DNA of 64,000 nucleotides from Volucribacter amazonae (GCF_029783845.1 NZ_LWID01000001.1:1844001-1908000), one strand, 5' to 3'. Counted from the first letter of the stretch, positions 1 through 9,590 are shown. Notes: a model not told the origin generated them from the letters alone. Made by a program: numbers and translations.

Positions 1-1813
1 AAGCTAACCCTGTTACCTCACCAATACGGTTTTGCGTATCCGCACGTCCAAACTCAAAGCGTTTTACCCCAAGGTAATCCGATAAATTCTCTGCACTGAC
101 CTTGATATGCTTTAATGTTTTGTCTAACAATAAATTTTTTACTGCTTTACGACAAATTTTAGAAATTTCACGTTCAAGACCACGCACGCCAGCTTCTCTG
201 GTGTAATAACGGATAATTCCTAGAATAGCACTTTCATCAATGTGTAATTCTTTTTCTTTTAAGCCATTACGTTCCATTTGTTTGGCTAATAAATGTTGCT
301 TAGCAATATTGAGTTTTTCGTCTTCGGTGTAACCTGACAAACGAATGACTTCCATACGATCCAATAATGGCCCCGGGATATTCATTGAATTAGAGGTTGC
401 CACAAACATCACATCGGATAAATCATAATCTACTTCAAGATAATGATCGTTAAAGGTAGTGTTTTGCTCTGGATCTAACACTTCTAATAAGGCAGAGGCA
501 GGATCACCACGCATATCAGACGCCATTTTGTCAATTTCATCAAGCAAAAATAACGGATTTTTTACCCCCACTTTTGCCATTTTTTGCATTAACTTACCGG
601 GTAAAGCACCAATATAGGTTTTACGATGCCCACGAATTTCCGCCTCATCACGCACACCACCTAATGCCATACGCACATATTTACGCCCTGTTGCATTAGC
701 AATAGATTGTCCCAAGGAAGTTTTACCTACCCCCGGAGGCCCAACCAAGCACAAAATCGGCCCTTTAACTTGGTTTAAACGGCTTTGTACCGCTAAATAT
801 TCTAAAATACGCTCTTTAACCCGTTCTAAACCATAGTGATCTTGATCGAGAATCTGTTGTGCTTGAGCAAGATCCTTTTTCACTTTAGTCCGCTTATGCC
901 AAGGTACTTGCAACATCCAATCAATATAGCTACGCACCACAGTGGCTTCCGCCGACATTGGCGACATCATTTTTAATTTTTGTAATTCCGCCTCAACTTT
1001 TTGACGTGCTTCCAATGGCATTTTGGCTTTTTCTATTTTTTGCCGTAATTGCTCAATTTCATCAACCACTGAATTTTCATTATTATCGCCAAGTTCACGC
1101 TGAATCGCTTTGATTTGTTCATTGAGATAATAATCCCGTTGAGTTTTTTCCATTTGCTTTTTAACACGCTGACGAATACGTTTCTCAACTTGTAAAAGAT
1201 CCGCCTCTGATTCCATTAAGCCTAGCAAAAACTCAAAACGCTCAACCACATTCGCCTTTTCCAATACTTTTTGCTTATTGGCAACGCTCACAGGCATATG
1301 AGCTGCCAAAGTATCACTTAAACGTTCTGGGTCATCAATGTTACGCAAAGCACTAATCACTTCAGGCTGTACTTTTTTATTGAGCTTAGCGTAATTTTCA
1401 AACTCCGTTAAGGCACTGTGCTTAATCACGTCTAATTCTTGTTCATCGCCTAACAATGTATTAATAGGCGTAACCTGTGCCATAAAACATTCGCCATCAT
1501 CTTCTAACGCGGTAATTTTGGCGCGTTGTTGCCCCTCTACAAGCACTTTTACAGTGCCATCAGGTAATTTCAATAATTGAATAATATTCGCTATTGTCCC
1601 CACATCATAAACATCATCAATGCTAGGATCTTCAAGTTCCGCACGTTTTTGGGAAACTAAAAGTAATTGTTTCCCTTGTTCCATTGCTTCATCAAGGCTA
1701 CGAATAGACTTATCCCTACCGACAAACAACGGCATAACCATATAAGGAAAAACCACCACATCACGCAATGGCAATACTGGAATAGCTATTTTTTTTGTTC
1801 GACCAGCACACAT
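1..1813 (-). CDS. lon: Lon ATP-dependent protease, N-terminal part (cut by window edge)
   Basis: Lon is the cytoplasmic AAA+ serine protease that degrades misfolded and regulatory proteins. The reading frame starts at the ATG at 1813 and runs off the left edge after about 604 codons. The N-terminal substrate-binding domain opens with the family-typical IPVLPLRDVVVFP stretch. The Walker A motif GPPGVGKT has its lysine near residue 364, and the Walker B stretch LLDEID has its glutamate near residue 426. The serine-lysine protease domain lies outside the window. The gene follows rlmB on the same strand after about 80 bp, so it probably has its own promoter. Identification is secure. Confidence 0.97.
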   Translation of the reverse strand, partial: MCAGRTKKIAIPVLPLRDVVVFPYMVMPLFVGRDKSIRSLDEAMEQGKQLLLVSQKRAELEDPSIDDVYDVGTIANIIQLLKLPDGTVKVLVEGQQRAKITALEDDGECFMAQVTPINTLLGDEQELDVIKHSALTEFENYAKLNKKVQPEVISALRNIDDPERLSDTLAAHMPVSVANKQKVLEKANVVERFEFLLGLMESEADLLQVEKRIRQRVKKQMEKTQRDYYLNEQIKAIQRELGDNNENSVVDEIEQLRQKIEKAKMPLEARQKVEAELQKLKMMSPMSAEATVVRSYIDWMLQVPWHKRTKVKKDLAQAQQILDQDHYGLERVKERILEYLAVQSRLNQVKGPILCLVGPPGVGKTSLGQSIANATGRKYVRMALGGVRDEAEIRGHRKTYIGALPGKLMQKMAKVGVKNPLFLLDEIDKMASDMRGDPASALLEVLDPEQNTTFNDHYLEVDYDLSDVMFVATSNSMNIPGPLLDRMEVIRLSGYTEDEKLNIAKQHLLAKQMERNGLKEKELHIDESAILGIIRYYTREAGVRGLEREISKICRKAVKNLLLDKTLKHIKVSAENLSDYLGVKRFEFGRADTQNRIGEVTGLA

Positions 1814-1894
1814 AATCTTTCTCTCTAATTAATAAATCTTAATCATTGTATATAAGGGTATAAAATCAGATCTCAAGGGAGTAACTGGATATTT

Positions 1895-2632
1895 TTACCC
1901 CAACCGTTGGCGGACAATTTCAAATAAGCATACCCCAGTGGCAACAGAGACATTTAAAGAAGACACCGTCCCTGCCATTGGAATACTCACTAATTGATCG
2001 CAATGTTCTCGGGTTAAGCGACGCATACCCTCGCCCTCTGCCCCCATTACTAAAGCTAAACCGCCAGTCAGTTTCGTTTGATATAGGGTTTCTCTCGCCT
2101 CGCCTGCTGTTCCTACCACCCAAATATTGTGCTCCTGTTGTAGCTCCCTTAATGTACGAGCTAAGTTAGTAACACGAATTAACGGCATCGTTTCTGCCGC
2201 ACCACAAGCTACTTTACGAGCAATCGCCGATAATCCACTCGCACGATCTCTAGGAATAATTACCGCATCAACGCCTGCGGCATCAGCGGTTCGTAAACAA
2301 GCCCCTAAATTATGCGGATCGGTTACCCCATCTAATACCAATAATAAGGGGTCAGTTTTATTGGCTAGAATCACATCAAGATCCCTTTCATTTAATTCCT
2401 TCACTGGAAGTACACGAGCAATAACCCCTTGATGCACTTCGCCATTGGCTTTTTTATCTAAACTTTGCCGATTGAGTAATTGAATGGCAATCCCTAATTT
2501 ATTCACTTGCTGTAATAGGGCTTGTAAGCGTTTGTCTTCACGCCCTTTCAAGGCGTTGACTTCAATAATACGTTCAGGGGCATTGTGTAATAATGCCTCT
2601 ACCGCATGAATACCATAAATATAATCGCTCAT
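1895..2632 (-). CDS. rlmB: 23S rRNA (guanosine-2251-2'-O)-methyltransferase RlmB
   Basis: A 245-residue SPOUT-family (TrmH-like) methyltransferase that 2'-O-methylates G2251 of 23S rRNA in the peptidyl-transferase P loop. A short N-terminal RNA-binding domain is followed by the knotted catalytic domain. The three family motifs are visible: DPHNLGACLRTA near residue 105, GAEGEGM near 197 and SLNVSVATG near 224. Length is normal. It starts 6 bp after the stop of rnr, so the two are co-transcribed, the usual rnr-rlmB pairing in gamma-proteobacteria. Confidence 0.96.
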   Translation of the reverse strand: MSDYIYGIHAVEALLHNAPERIIEVNALKGREDKRLQALLQQVNKLGIAIQLLNRQSLDKKANGEVHQGVIARVLPVKELNERDLDVILANKTDPLLLVLDGVTDPHNLGACLRTADAAGVDAVIIPRDRASGLSAIARKVACGAAETMPLIRVTNLARTLRELQQEHNIWVVGTAGEARETLYQTKLTGGLALVMGAEGEGMRRLTREHCDQLVSIPMAGTVSSLNVSVATGVCLFEIVRQRLG

Positions 2633-2638
2633 AATGGA

Positions 2639-5050
2639 TTAGTTTTTCCTATTTTTGTTAGATTTATTCTTATTTTTGACCGCACTTTTTGGTGTTTTAG
2701 TAGCTTTAGCCTTGATTGGCTTTGCTTTTCTTGCTTTTCCCTTGCTAGCCAGTTGCTTCTCTAAACTTTTAGCATAACGTTGATTTTTCTTTAATTTATC
2801 TTTTTCCGTTTTTCCTGCCCGCCGTACTTTACGACTTGTTTGTACCATAGAAAAATCCACTTGGCGTTGCTCAAGACTTACTGCCTCAACTTTAATGGTA
2901 ACGGCATCGCCAAGACGGTAAACTGTCCCTGAATTTTCGCCCACTAACATTTGTCTTGCTGCATCAAAGGCATAATAATCATTATCTAAGCTAGATACAT
3001 GGACTAAACCATCAATAAATAAATCATTTAGGCGTACAAATAAACCAAAGGCAGTAACAGAGGAAATAACGCCCTCAAATACTTCACCAACATGATCTTG
3101 CATATACTCACATTTTAACCAATCCGCCACATCTCGTGTTGCATCATCTGCTCGCCGTTCGGTCATAGAGCAATGCTCACCTAATAAATCCATATCATCT
3201 AAGGTATAATGATAGCCTCCCGTATCTGTTGTTCGCCGTTTACTTCCAGCTTGTTTGGCTAATAAATATTTAATACTACGATGCAAGGTTAAATCAGGAT
3301 AACGGCGTATTGGCGAAGTAAAATGGGCATATTCTGGCAATGCTAAACCAAAATGTCCGATATTATCCGCAGAATATACCGCTTGGCTTAAGGATCTCAA
3401 CAACATTGTTTGAATTAACTCTCGATCAGGACGCTCTCGTACCTGCTCTAATAATGCCGCATAATCTTGCGTACTTGGTGTTAAACCGCCCTGTAAGGTT
3501 AACCCACATTCACGCAAGAAATCACGAAATGCCGCTAATTTTTCCTCACTTGGCACAGCGTGAATACGGTATAAAGCAGGTTCATTGTGCTTTTCCATAA
3601 AATTTGCCGCCGCAATATTGGCTAAAATCATACATTCTTCAATAATTTTATGGGCATCATTGCGTACCACAGGTTCAATCCGCTCAATCCGTCCCTGCGG
3701 ATTAAAAATAAATTTCGTTTCAAGGGTTTCAAAATCAATGGCACCACGTTGATGACGAGCCGTCAATAGAGTTTGATACATAGCATAAAGCTGTTGTAAA
3801 TGCGGTACTAATCCTTGATAACGTTCAATCAAGGTTTCATCGCCCTGCAAAATGCTCCACACTTTGTTATAGGTTAAACGTGCGTGAGAGTTCATTACCG
3901 CCTCGTAAAACTTATACCCCTGCATTTTTCCTTTGCTTGAAATATCTAACTCGCACACCATACACAGGCGATCAACCTGTGGATTTAATGAACATAACCC
4001 ATTGGATAACACTTCTGGCAACATAGGCACAACACGATTAGGAAAATAAACGGAATTACCACGCTGATAAGCCTCGTTATCCAAAGCCGTTCTCAAACGC
4101 ACATAATAACTCACATCAGCAATGGCGACCCAAAGTTTCCAGCCTTTACCACGTTTTTCACAATATACCGCATCATCAAAATCTCGAGCATCTTCGCCGT
4201 CAATGGTAACTAAGGGTAATTGACGTAAATCAACCCGTCCTTGCTTAGCCTGTTCTGGCACGTCTTCACTAAAACGCTTAACATATTTTTCTACGCTAGT
4301 AGGGAATTTATGGGGAATATCGTGGTTACGGATCGCAATCTCTACTTCCATACCCTTTGCCATATTGTCGCCAAGCACTTCGCTAATGATACCAATAGGT
4401 TGGCTGGAACTTATTCCTGTACGAGATTGAATATCAACCACCACCACTTGCCCCATACGAGCACCTTTACGGTTTTCATTTGGGATCAAAATATCACGAT
4501 TAATCCGACTATCATCAGGTACCACATAGCCAATGCCTTGCTCTAAGAAAAATCGCCCAACAATCTGTTTCTTGCGATTTTCCAAAATTCGCACAATGCG
4601 TACTTCTTTCCGCCCTCGGCGATCTGTACCATTCGGCTGAGCAAGCACATAATCGCCATGCAAAACTCGTTGCATTTGCCCATTAGGAATAAACCAATCC
4701 TCTTTTTGCCCATCAACTTGCAAAAAACCATAACCATCACGATGCCCTATTACCATACCTTTAAGCAAATCTAATTTTTCTGGTAAGGCATAACGTTTAC
4801 GTTTGGTAAAAACTAATTGCCCTGCATTTTCCATTGCGCGCAAACGGCGACGCATACCCTCTTGCCGTTCTTCATCGTCCACCGCTAAAACGGTAAATAG
4901 CTCCTCCTTAGACATTGGCGCATTGTGTTGACGAATGGTTGCCAAAATAAATTCCCGACTTGGAATAGGATTTGCATATTTTTTTGCCTCAAGATCAAAA
5001 TTGGGATCTAAAAGTGCGGTCTGTTTTTTATTTATTTTTTTTGTCATCAT
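2639..5050 (-). CDS. rnr: Ribonuclease R
   Basis: An 803-residue processive 3'-5' exoribonuclease that degrades structured RNA and takes part in rRNA quality control and trans-translation decay. Domain order is a helix-turn-helix-like N-terminus, cold-shock/OB domains, the RNB catalytic domain, an S1 domain (VGEVFEGVISSVTAFGLF, near residue 645) and a lysine-rich tail. The RNB aspartates are in TIDGEDARDFDDAV near residue 285. The lysine-rich C-terminus is typical of RNase R rather than RNase II. Two ATGs sit side by side at the start. The restored fic frame ends only 35 bp upstream, so rnr is probably read through from the Fic module or from a promoter inside it. Confidence 0.96.
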   Translation of the reverse strand: MMTKKINKKQTALLDPNFDLEAKKYANPIPSREFILATIRQHNAPMSKEELFTVLAVDDEERQEGMRRRLRAMENAGQLVFTKRKRYALPEKLDLLKGMVIGHRDGYGFLQVDGQKEDWFIPNGQMQRVLHGDYVLAQPNGTDRRGRKEVRIVRILENRKKQIVGRFFLEQGIGYVVPDDSRINRDILIPNENRKGARMGQVVVVDIQSRTGISSSQPIGIISEVLGDNMAKGMEVEIAIRNHDIPHKFPTSVEKYVKRFSEDVPEQAKQGRVDLRQLPLVTIDGEDARDFDDAVYCEKRGKGWKLWVAIADVSYYVRLRTALDNEAYQRGNSVYFPNRVVPMLPEVLSNGLCSLNPQVDRLCMVCELDISSKGKMQGYKFYEAVMNSHARLTYNKVWSILQGDETLIERYQGLVPHLQQLYAMYQTLLTARHQRGAIDFETLETKFIFNPQGRIERIEPVVRNDAHKIIEECMILANIAAANFMEKHNEPALYRIHAVPSEEKLAAFRDFLRECGLTLQGGLTPSTQDYAALLEQVRERPDRELIQTMLLRSLSQAVYSADNIGHFGLALPEYAHFTSPIRRYPDLTLHRSIKYLLAKQAGSKRRTTDTGGYHYTLDDMDLLGEHCSMTERRADDATRDVADWLKCEYMQDHVGEVFEGVISSVTAFGLFVRLNDLFIDGLVHVSSLDNDYYAFDAARQMLVGENSGTVYRLGDAVTIKVEAVSLEQRQVDFSMVQTSRKVRRAGKTEKDKLKKNQRYAKSLEKQLASKGKARKAKPIKAKATKTPKSAVKNKNKSNKNRKN

Positions 5051-5085
5051 TAAAAACCTTATTTCTCTTATATTCTTGTTGATAC

Positions 5086-5690
5086 TTAATCAAAACAAGC
5101 TCGAATTTCTTGCTCAATGAAGTATGTATCTCCGCGATAAAAACCATGCTCCATTGCTTTATACCAGCCTGATTGCTGAATGTTTGTTAGATTTAATGCA
5201 AAACCACATTTAATGCTAAATCTTGTAAAAAAATTCTGGTTAACCGCTCGTTACCATCAATAAATGGGTGAATAGCATTAAATTCATTAATAAAATAAGC
5301 CGATTTTTTTATAAATTTACTTTTAGCACAATTTTGTAAATAATTCTCTTGCTGCAATGCCAAAAAAATTTGTTTATGATAAAAACTCTCAATCATTTCA
5401 GGACGAGCAAAGGGAACATTTCCTCGCCCCGTGGTATAATCTCTTAATTTCCCAGCCCAATCATAAATATCACGAAACAAAGAATAATGGACAGTTTGGA
5501 TTTCTTGTAAAGTAAATTTGGTTAAAATAGGTCTTAGCGGAAAATTAATCATAATAATTTCATTTTCTCTTTTCGCAAGTTCTTCTGCTTGTTTGATATT
5601 TAATTTATTTTTTAATACTGGTGGAAAAATACCAGCATAAAAATATTTACTTGCGTTAATTTCTTCCGCTAAATAACGGCTATTTGACAT
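5086..5690 (-). pseudogene. fic: Fic-domain toxin (AMPylase), frameshifted and with altered active-site motif
   Basis: Fic enzymes transfer AMP to target proteins. The open frame from 5690 codes for 165 residues and stops at 5193. It contains the Fic motif HPFIDGNERLTR, in which the usual second glycine of GNGR is glutamate. Directly at the end, an adjacent frame continues in family-like fashion (GFALNLTNIQQSGWYKAMEH) to a stop at 5086-5088. Adding one base near 5200 would restore a protein of about 201 residues, a normal length. This looks like a one-base deletion, or less likely a sequencing error. The start overlaps the antitoxin gene by 11 bp. The stretch is richer in A and T than its neighbours, consistent with acquisition. 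Activity is doubtful. Confidence 0.75.
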
Positions 5691-5874
5691 AAGTTAAACC
5701 ATATTCCTGATAAATTCTGCTTAATTCACGTTGTCGGAATACTTCATTACTAATAGGAGCTTTTGCCCTCTCTAATAAAGCTAAAGACCTTGTTTGATCA
5801 ATAGCCCCTTCAATTTTATTGCTTGCCAGTGCGGTTTTCATTGATTGTATTCTCTGATTAATGATTTTCTCCAT
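5680..5874 (-). CDS. VbhA-like antitoxin of Fic toxin
   Basis: A 64-residue helical protein starting at the ATG at 5874, with an AGGGG ribosome-binding site five bases upstream. It carries ALASNKIEG around residues 14-22. This matches the (S/T)xxxE(G/N) inhibitory helix that blocks ATP in the Fic active site, as known for class I Fic antitoxins of the VbhA type. Overlap of 11 bp with the fic start implies translational coupling. The frame can be extended upstream to 5976, but that extension lacks a ribosome site and looks like noncoding sequence. The antitoxin is intact while the toxin is broken. Function is inferred from motif and position. Confidence 0.72.
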   Translation of the reverse strand: MEKIINQRIQSMKTALASNKIEGAIDQTRSLALLERAKAPISNEVFRQRELSRIYQEYGLTYVK

Positions 5875-6039
5875 AAATACCCCTAAATTAAAGATAATAA
5901 CAATTATCAGTTTGACACTATGCCTATCAGAAAGCAAGAGAAAAGCAAATACAAACAACGAATTGCCTCTGCCCATAGCCAGTAAAATAAAAATTCACTA
6001 AAATAGCCACCTGATAGTGATGAAATAAAGGCAATTAAC

Positions 6040-7629
6040 GTGATCAAGTTACCTCAAATGTTTAAACCCAGTATTTATCTATTTCTGTCCTTAGTTTGCT
6101 TATATGGAATTAGCCACAAATTGTTGCTAGGTTCAGGTTTTTATCCTCAACCAACATTTATGCAGATTATATCAATGGCAATCCTAATTAGCGTATTTAA
6201 TCGTACCAAGTGGCTTTTCTACGGCATATTATTGCCTTTTATTCTGATTAATGCCCTTTATAGTCCCATAGGGGTTACTTTTGGTCCTCCCTCTTACCAA
6301 TATATTGCCTCAGTATTTGCCACTGATCCACAAGAGGGAAAAGAGTTTTTTGCTCAAATCCCAATGAAAAATTTACTTTATCCCTTGGTTATCATTATTG
6401 GGCTATGGCTATACCGTTTATTTAGCCTAAAAAACCCGTTTTCTTTTTATGCCAATCCCTATTTTTTAGCTATGGTTATCTTGGTCATATTATGGCAACA
6501 AGCCCCTTTTCGCTTTATACAAGAAAGTTATCAAGCTAGCCATAAAGTGATTAATGAATTACGTCAGCTTAACCAGCTAAAAATCACGAGCCAATGGGGA
6601 AAATCCACCCTCAAACCAGGTGGTTATGATGATTATATTTTGGTGATTGGCGAAAGTGCACGCAAAGATTATCATCATGCTTATGGTTACCCCATTGAAA
6701 ATACCCCCTTTATGAGCCAAGCAAAGGGCATTTTAGTTGACGGTCTTACCGCTGGGGGGACAAATACCATAGCCTCTTTAAAATTAATGCTTACTAAGCC
6801 AGATAAAGTCAATCACGAGGGCAATTATGCCCTTAATTTGATTGATTTAGTAAAATCAGCAGGCATACAAACCTATTGGCTTTCTAATCATGGTTATTTC
6901 GGGCAATTTGACACGCCAATTTCCGCCCTCGCTAACCAAAGTGATTACCGTTTCTTTTTGAAATCAGGCGATGCTTTTAGCCAGAACACCAGTGATTTTT
7001 TATTATTGGAAAAATTTCAGCAATTAATACAAGACAATAGCCCACATAAGCGTTTTATTGTGTTACATTTATACGGTTCACACCCAATAAGTTGTGATCG
7101 CTTAACCGATTATCCCAAAATCTTTGCAGAGCAAGATATTGAAGCAAAATACTTCAATATTAATTGCTATATTTCCTCCATTAAAAAAACCGATGATATA
7201 CTGCAGCAAATTTATCAAACATTGCAAAAAAATGAACAGAAAAACCACCGCACTTTTTCAATGATCTATTTTGCCGATCATGGTTTAGCCCATGATATTC
7301 AAGGGGACAACATTAGTATTCACAATAGCAGTGGCAAAAGTAAACGCCATTATGATGTGCCTTTATTCAAAATTGCCAGTGATGACAAACAACGCCAGCA
7401 TTATTACAGTATGAAATCAGGGTTAAATTTCACCGAGGCATTGGCTAATTGGATAGGAATTCAAAATCCTCAGCTTGATCCCCATTTTAATCTGTTTGAT
7501 AACCAAGCGGATCCGAGCGATTATGGTTTACAACAGCAAATTGAACAAATTAATAAACCTGATGACCCCGCCATTGTTATTCCGTTGAAAGAAGGCAAGG
7601 CAAACAGCTATAAATGGAAATCACAATAA
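6040..7629 (+). CDS. Phosphoethanolamine transferase-like membrane sulfatase-fold protein
   Basis: A 529-residue protein with several hydrophobic segments in the first about 160 residues followed by a periplasmic alkaline-phosphatase/sulfatase-fold domain, as in the EptA/OpgE family that decorates lipopolysaccharide with phosphoethanolamine. Visible motifs are VIGESARKDYHHAYGY near residue 203, GGTNTIASL with the likely catalytic threonine near residue 242, and YFADHG near residue 413. The start is GTG at 6040 with AAAGG upstream; the alternative ATG at 6058 lacks a ribosome site. It stands alone between divergent and convergent genes. The sugar that is modified cannot be told from sequence. 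Confidence 0.85.
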   Translation: MIKLPQMFKPSIYLFLSLVCLYGISHKLLLGSGFYPQPTFMQIISMAILISVFNRTKWLFYGILLPFILINALYSPIGVTFGPPSYQYIASVFATDPQEGKEFFAQIPMKNLLYPLVIIIGLWLYRLFSLKNPFSFYANPYFLAMVILVILWQQAPFRFIQESYQASHKVINELRQLNQLKITSQWGKSTLKPGGYDDYILVIGESARKDYHHAYGYPIENTPFMSQAKGILVDGLTAGGTNTIASLKLMLTKPDKVNHEGNYALNLIDLVKSAGIQTYWLSNHGYFGQFDTPISALANQSDYRFFLKSGDAFSQNTSDFLLLEKFQQLIQDNSPHKRFIVLHLYGSHPISCDRLTDYPKIFAEQDIEAKYFNINCYISSIKKTDDILQQIYQTLQKNEQKNHRTFSMIYFADHGLAHDIQGDNISIHNSSGKSKRHYDVPLFKIASDDKQRQHYYSMKSGLNFTEALANWIGIQNPQLDPHFNLFDNQADPSDYGLQQQIEQINKPDDPAIVIPLKEGKANSYKWKSQ

Positions 7630-7658
7630 AAAGTGCGGTCAAAAATCAAAATATTTTT

Positions 7659-7677
7659 AACGGGGAAGTTCCCCGTT
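7659..7677. terminator. Short perfect hairpin without a U tract
   Basis: An inverted repeat (AACGGGGAA/TTCCCCGTT) lies between the convergent ends of the phosphoethanolamine transferase gene and dctM. Neither strand has a clear run of T after the stem, so termination is only possible rather than shown. It is immediately followed by a 34-bp palindromic element. Confidence 0.35.
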
Positions 7678-7680
7678 ATG

Positions 7681-7714
7681 TATAGTCGTATTATTTTAAA
7701 GCGGAATGACTATA
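7681..7714. repeat. Correia-like palindromic element, 34-bp minimal form (copy 1)
   Basis: Begins TATAGTCG and ends GACTATA, with ATTTTAAAGCGG between. It matches one end of the longer copies (for example 39740-39809) joined directly to a few bases of the other end, so it looks like an internal-deletion product. It lies between convergent genes. Confidence 0.8.
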
Positions 7715-7723
7715 AAGTTTAAA

Positions 7724-9028
7724 CTAAACAAGCCCCATTAATTCAGGAATAATCATTGAAATCGCTGGCACATAAGTTACCAACAATAACACCAGTAAAA
7801 TGGCAAAGAAAAACGGTACTAAGGGTTTAATTACCTGTTCAATTTCCACATTACTTGTTTTACAACCAGTAAAGAGGATCGGACCTACTGGCGGTGTAAT
7901 TGTGCCTAAGGATAAATTAACCACCATCACAATCCCAAACTGCACTGGACTCATACCTAAATCGGTACAAATCGGCAGAAAAATAGGGGTAAAAATTAAA
8001 ATGGCTGGGGTTGGATCCATAAAGGTGCCGATAAATAATAACACCACATTAATAATCAATAGAATAAGAATAGGGTTATCCGTCAATCCCATTAACCCAT
8101 TGGCAATAATGCTTGGAATTTGGGTAAATGCCATAACCCAAGACATAATTGATGAGGTGGCTAGCATAAAAATCACTATTGCCGACACTTTGGCGGTTTG
8201 TAAAAAAATATCGGGTAATTCTTTTAAGGATAGGGTTTTATAACAAAAACCTAAGATTAAGGAATAAACCACCGCAATGGCTGATGCTTCCGTTGCAGTA
8301 AAAATCCCCGCTAAGATACCGCCGATAACAATGAAAATAAGGGATAAACTCGGTATTGCTTCAAGTAAAACCTGAACTGCCTCACGACAACTCACACGGC
8401 TTTTTTGAATATAGCCTTTTTTCTTGGCAAGATAACCTGCCACGAGCATAATTGCTAAGCCCCATAAAATTCCCGGCAAATAGCCAGCCATAAATAATGC
8501 GGAAACAGAAACACCGCCAGCAACGGTAGCATACACAATGATCGTGTTACTCGGCGGAATAATCATACCTGTGGGAGCTGAGGCAATATTAACTGCGGCA
8601 CTAAAAGTGGGATCATAACCTTCTTTCTTTTGAATTGGCGACATAATACCGCCTACGGCTGCCGCTGATGCCACACCTGAACCACTAATTGAGCCAAAAA
8701 GCATATTGGATACCACATTGGTTTGGGCTAATGAGCCGGGAAAGCGTCCACTAACCACTTTGGCTAAATTAATCAATCGCAGGGCAATACCACCTTTGTT
8801 CATAATATTGCCTGCTAAAATAAAGAAAGGAATGGCTAACAGGGCAAAAGAATCTAATCCAACGAAAATACGCTGTGCCGAAGTAATCATTGCCCCTTCG
8901 CTAGGTAAAATGACCAACATAGCCAGAAAAGAAGATAAGCCCACGCCAATACTAATGGGGGCGCCAATAATCAGTAATAAAATCGTGCTACCGAACATAA
9001 TCAGTGCGGCTGTCATTGCTAAATCCAT
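7724..9028 (-). CDS. dctM: TRAP transporter large permease DctM
   Basis: A 434-residue, very hydrophobic protein with roughly twelve membrane segments, the large channel subunit of a tripartite ATP-independent periplasmic transporter. Family hallmarks are GAPISIGVGLSS near the N-terminus, IPFFILAGNIM near residue 65 and the repeated GxxxPP-type turns (PPSNTIIVYA, TPPVGPILF). It starts 10 bp after dctQ and is the last gene of the kduD-kdgK-eda-kduI-dctP-dctQ-dctM run. Context suggests uptake of a uronate or unsaturated uronate driven by the sodium gradient. Confidence 0.93.
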   Translation of the reverse strand: MDLAMTAALIMFGSTILLLIIGAPISIGVGLSSFLAMLVILPSEGAMITSAQRIFVGLDSFALLAIPFFILAGNIMNKGGIALRLINLAKVVSGRFPGSLAQTNVVSNMLFGSISGSGVASAAAVGGIMSPIQKKEGYDPTFSAAVNIASAPTGMIIPPSNTIIVYATVAGGVSVSALFMAGYLPGILWGLAIMLVAGYLAKKKGYIQKSRVSCREAVQVLLEAIPSLSLIFIVIGGILAGIFTATEASAIAVVYSLILGFCYKTLSLKELPDIFLQTAKVSAIVIFMLATSSIMSWVMAFTQIPSIIANGLMGLTDNPILILLIINVVLLFIGTFMDPTPAILIFTPIFLPICTDLGMSPVQFGIVMVVNLSLGTITPPVGPILFTGCKTSNVEIEQVIKPLVPFFFAILLVLLLVTYVPAISMIIPELMGLV

Positions 9029-9038
9029 AATTCCCCCT

Positions 9039-9539
9039 CTATCCTAAGGTTTTCCATTTTTTTACTAATTGAATTTGGTTATATAAGGCATAAAACAGGA
9101 TAATGATCCCCGCTAATGGAATGGCAGAATAAATTACCCCCATTGGCAACTGTAAGGCGGAATCCATTTGCCACATTTGTCGCATGGCAATGTGATAGCC
9201 ACCAAATAGCATAATGGATAAGGTAAAGAGTAAAATGGCTAACTCAGAAATCATATCCGCGAATATTTGCCCTTTTGCCGAAAGTTTTTGCTTTACATAA
9301 GCAATAGAAAGGTGTTCACGACAACCAAACACATAAGCACCGCCAAACAGAATTAACCAAATAAACAAATATCTTGCTAACACTTCACTGACTGCACTAG
9401 GGGCATTAAACACATAGCGAGTAACCACTTGATAGGTTACTAATACGCACATTAATCCTACAATAGCGATACAAAGCCATTGCATAAATTTATCTACCCA
9501 TAATTTTATGGTAGCTAACAGGTTAGATGATGAAGACAT
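9039..9539 (-). CDS. dctQ: TRAP transporter small permease DctQ
   Basis: A 166-residue inner-membrane protein with four predicted membrane helices, the small subunit that partners DctM. The family features LARYLFIWLILFGGAY and REHLSI are present in the middle of the protein. It lies between dctP and dctM on the same strand and overlaps neither. A hairpin followed by a T run sits in the 51-bp gap after dctP, so its transcript level is probably lower than that of the binding protein. Confidence 0.92.
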   Translation of the reverse strand: MSSSSNLLATIKLWVDKFMQWLCIAIVGLMCVLVTYQVVTRYVFNAPSAVSEVLARYLFIWLILFGGAYVFGCREHLSIAYVKQKLSAKGQIFADMISELAILLFTLSIMLFGGYHIAMRQMWQMDSALQLPMGVIYSAIPLAGIIILFYALYNQIQLVKKWKTLG

Positions 9540-9552
9540 AATAAGCTCCTAT

Positions 9553-9584
9553 AAAAAAATCCAGACAGTTTAACTATCTGGATT
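9553..9584 (-). terminator. Intra-operon hairpin with U tract between dctP and dctQ
   Basis: On the minus strand an eight-base stem, AATCCAGA pairing with TCTGGATT, is followed by seven T residues. It lies after the dctP stop and before dctQ. It is a partial intrinsic terminator in form, a common way to make more periplasmic binding protein than permease. Confidence 0.7.
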
Positions 9585-9590
9585 TTCTGA

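Noticed and set aside
2127..2432. An open frame of 101 codons antisense to rlmB, and similar antisense frames over rnr, dctM, coaBC, metB and lptB
   Set aside because: They lie wholly within well-supported genes on the other strand, lack ribosome sites and have no recognisable protein features.
5875..5976. Extension of the Fic antitoxin to an upstream start
   Set aside because: The added 34 residues look like translated noncoding DNA, and the ATG at 5874 has its own ribosome site.
7659..7677. A confident intrinsic terminator for the TRAP operon
   Set aside because: The stem is perfect but no T run follows on either strand, so it is kept only as a low-confidence hairpin.
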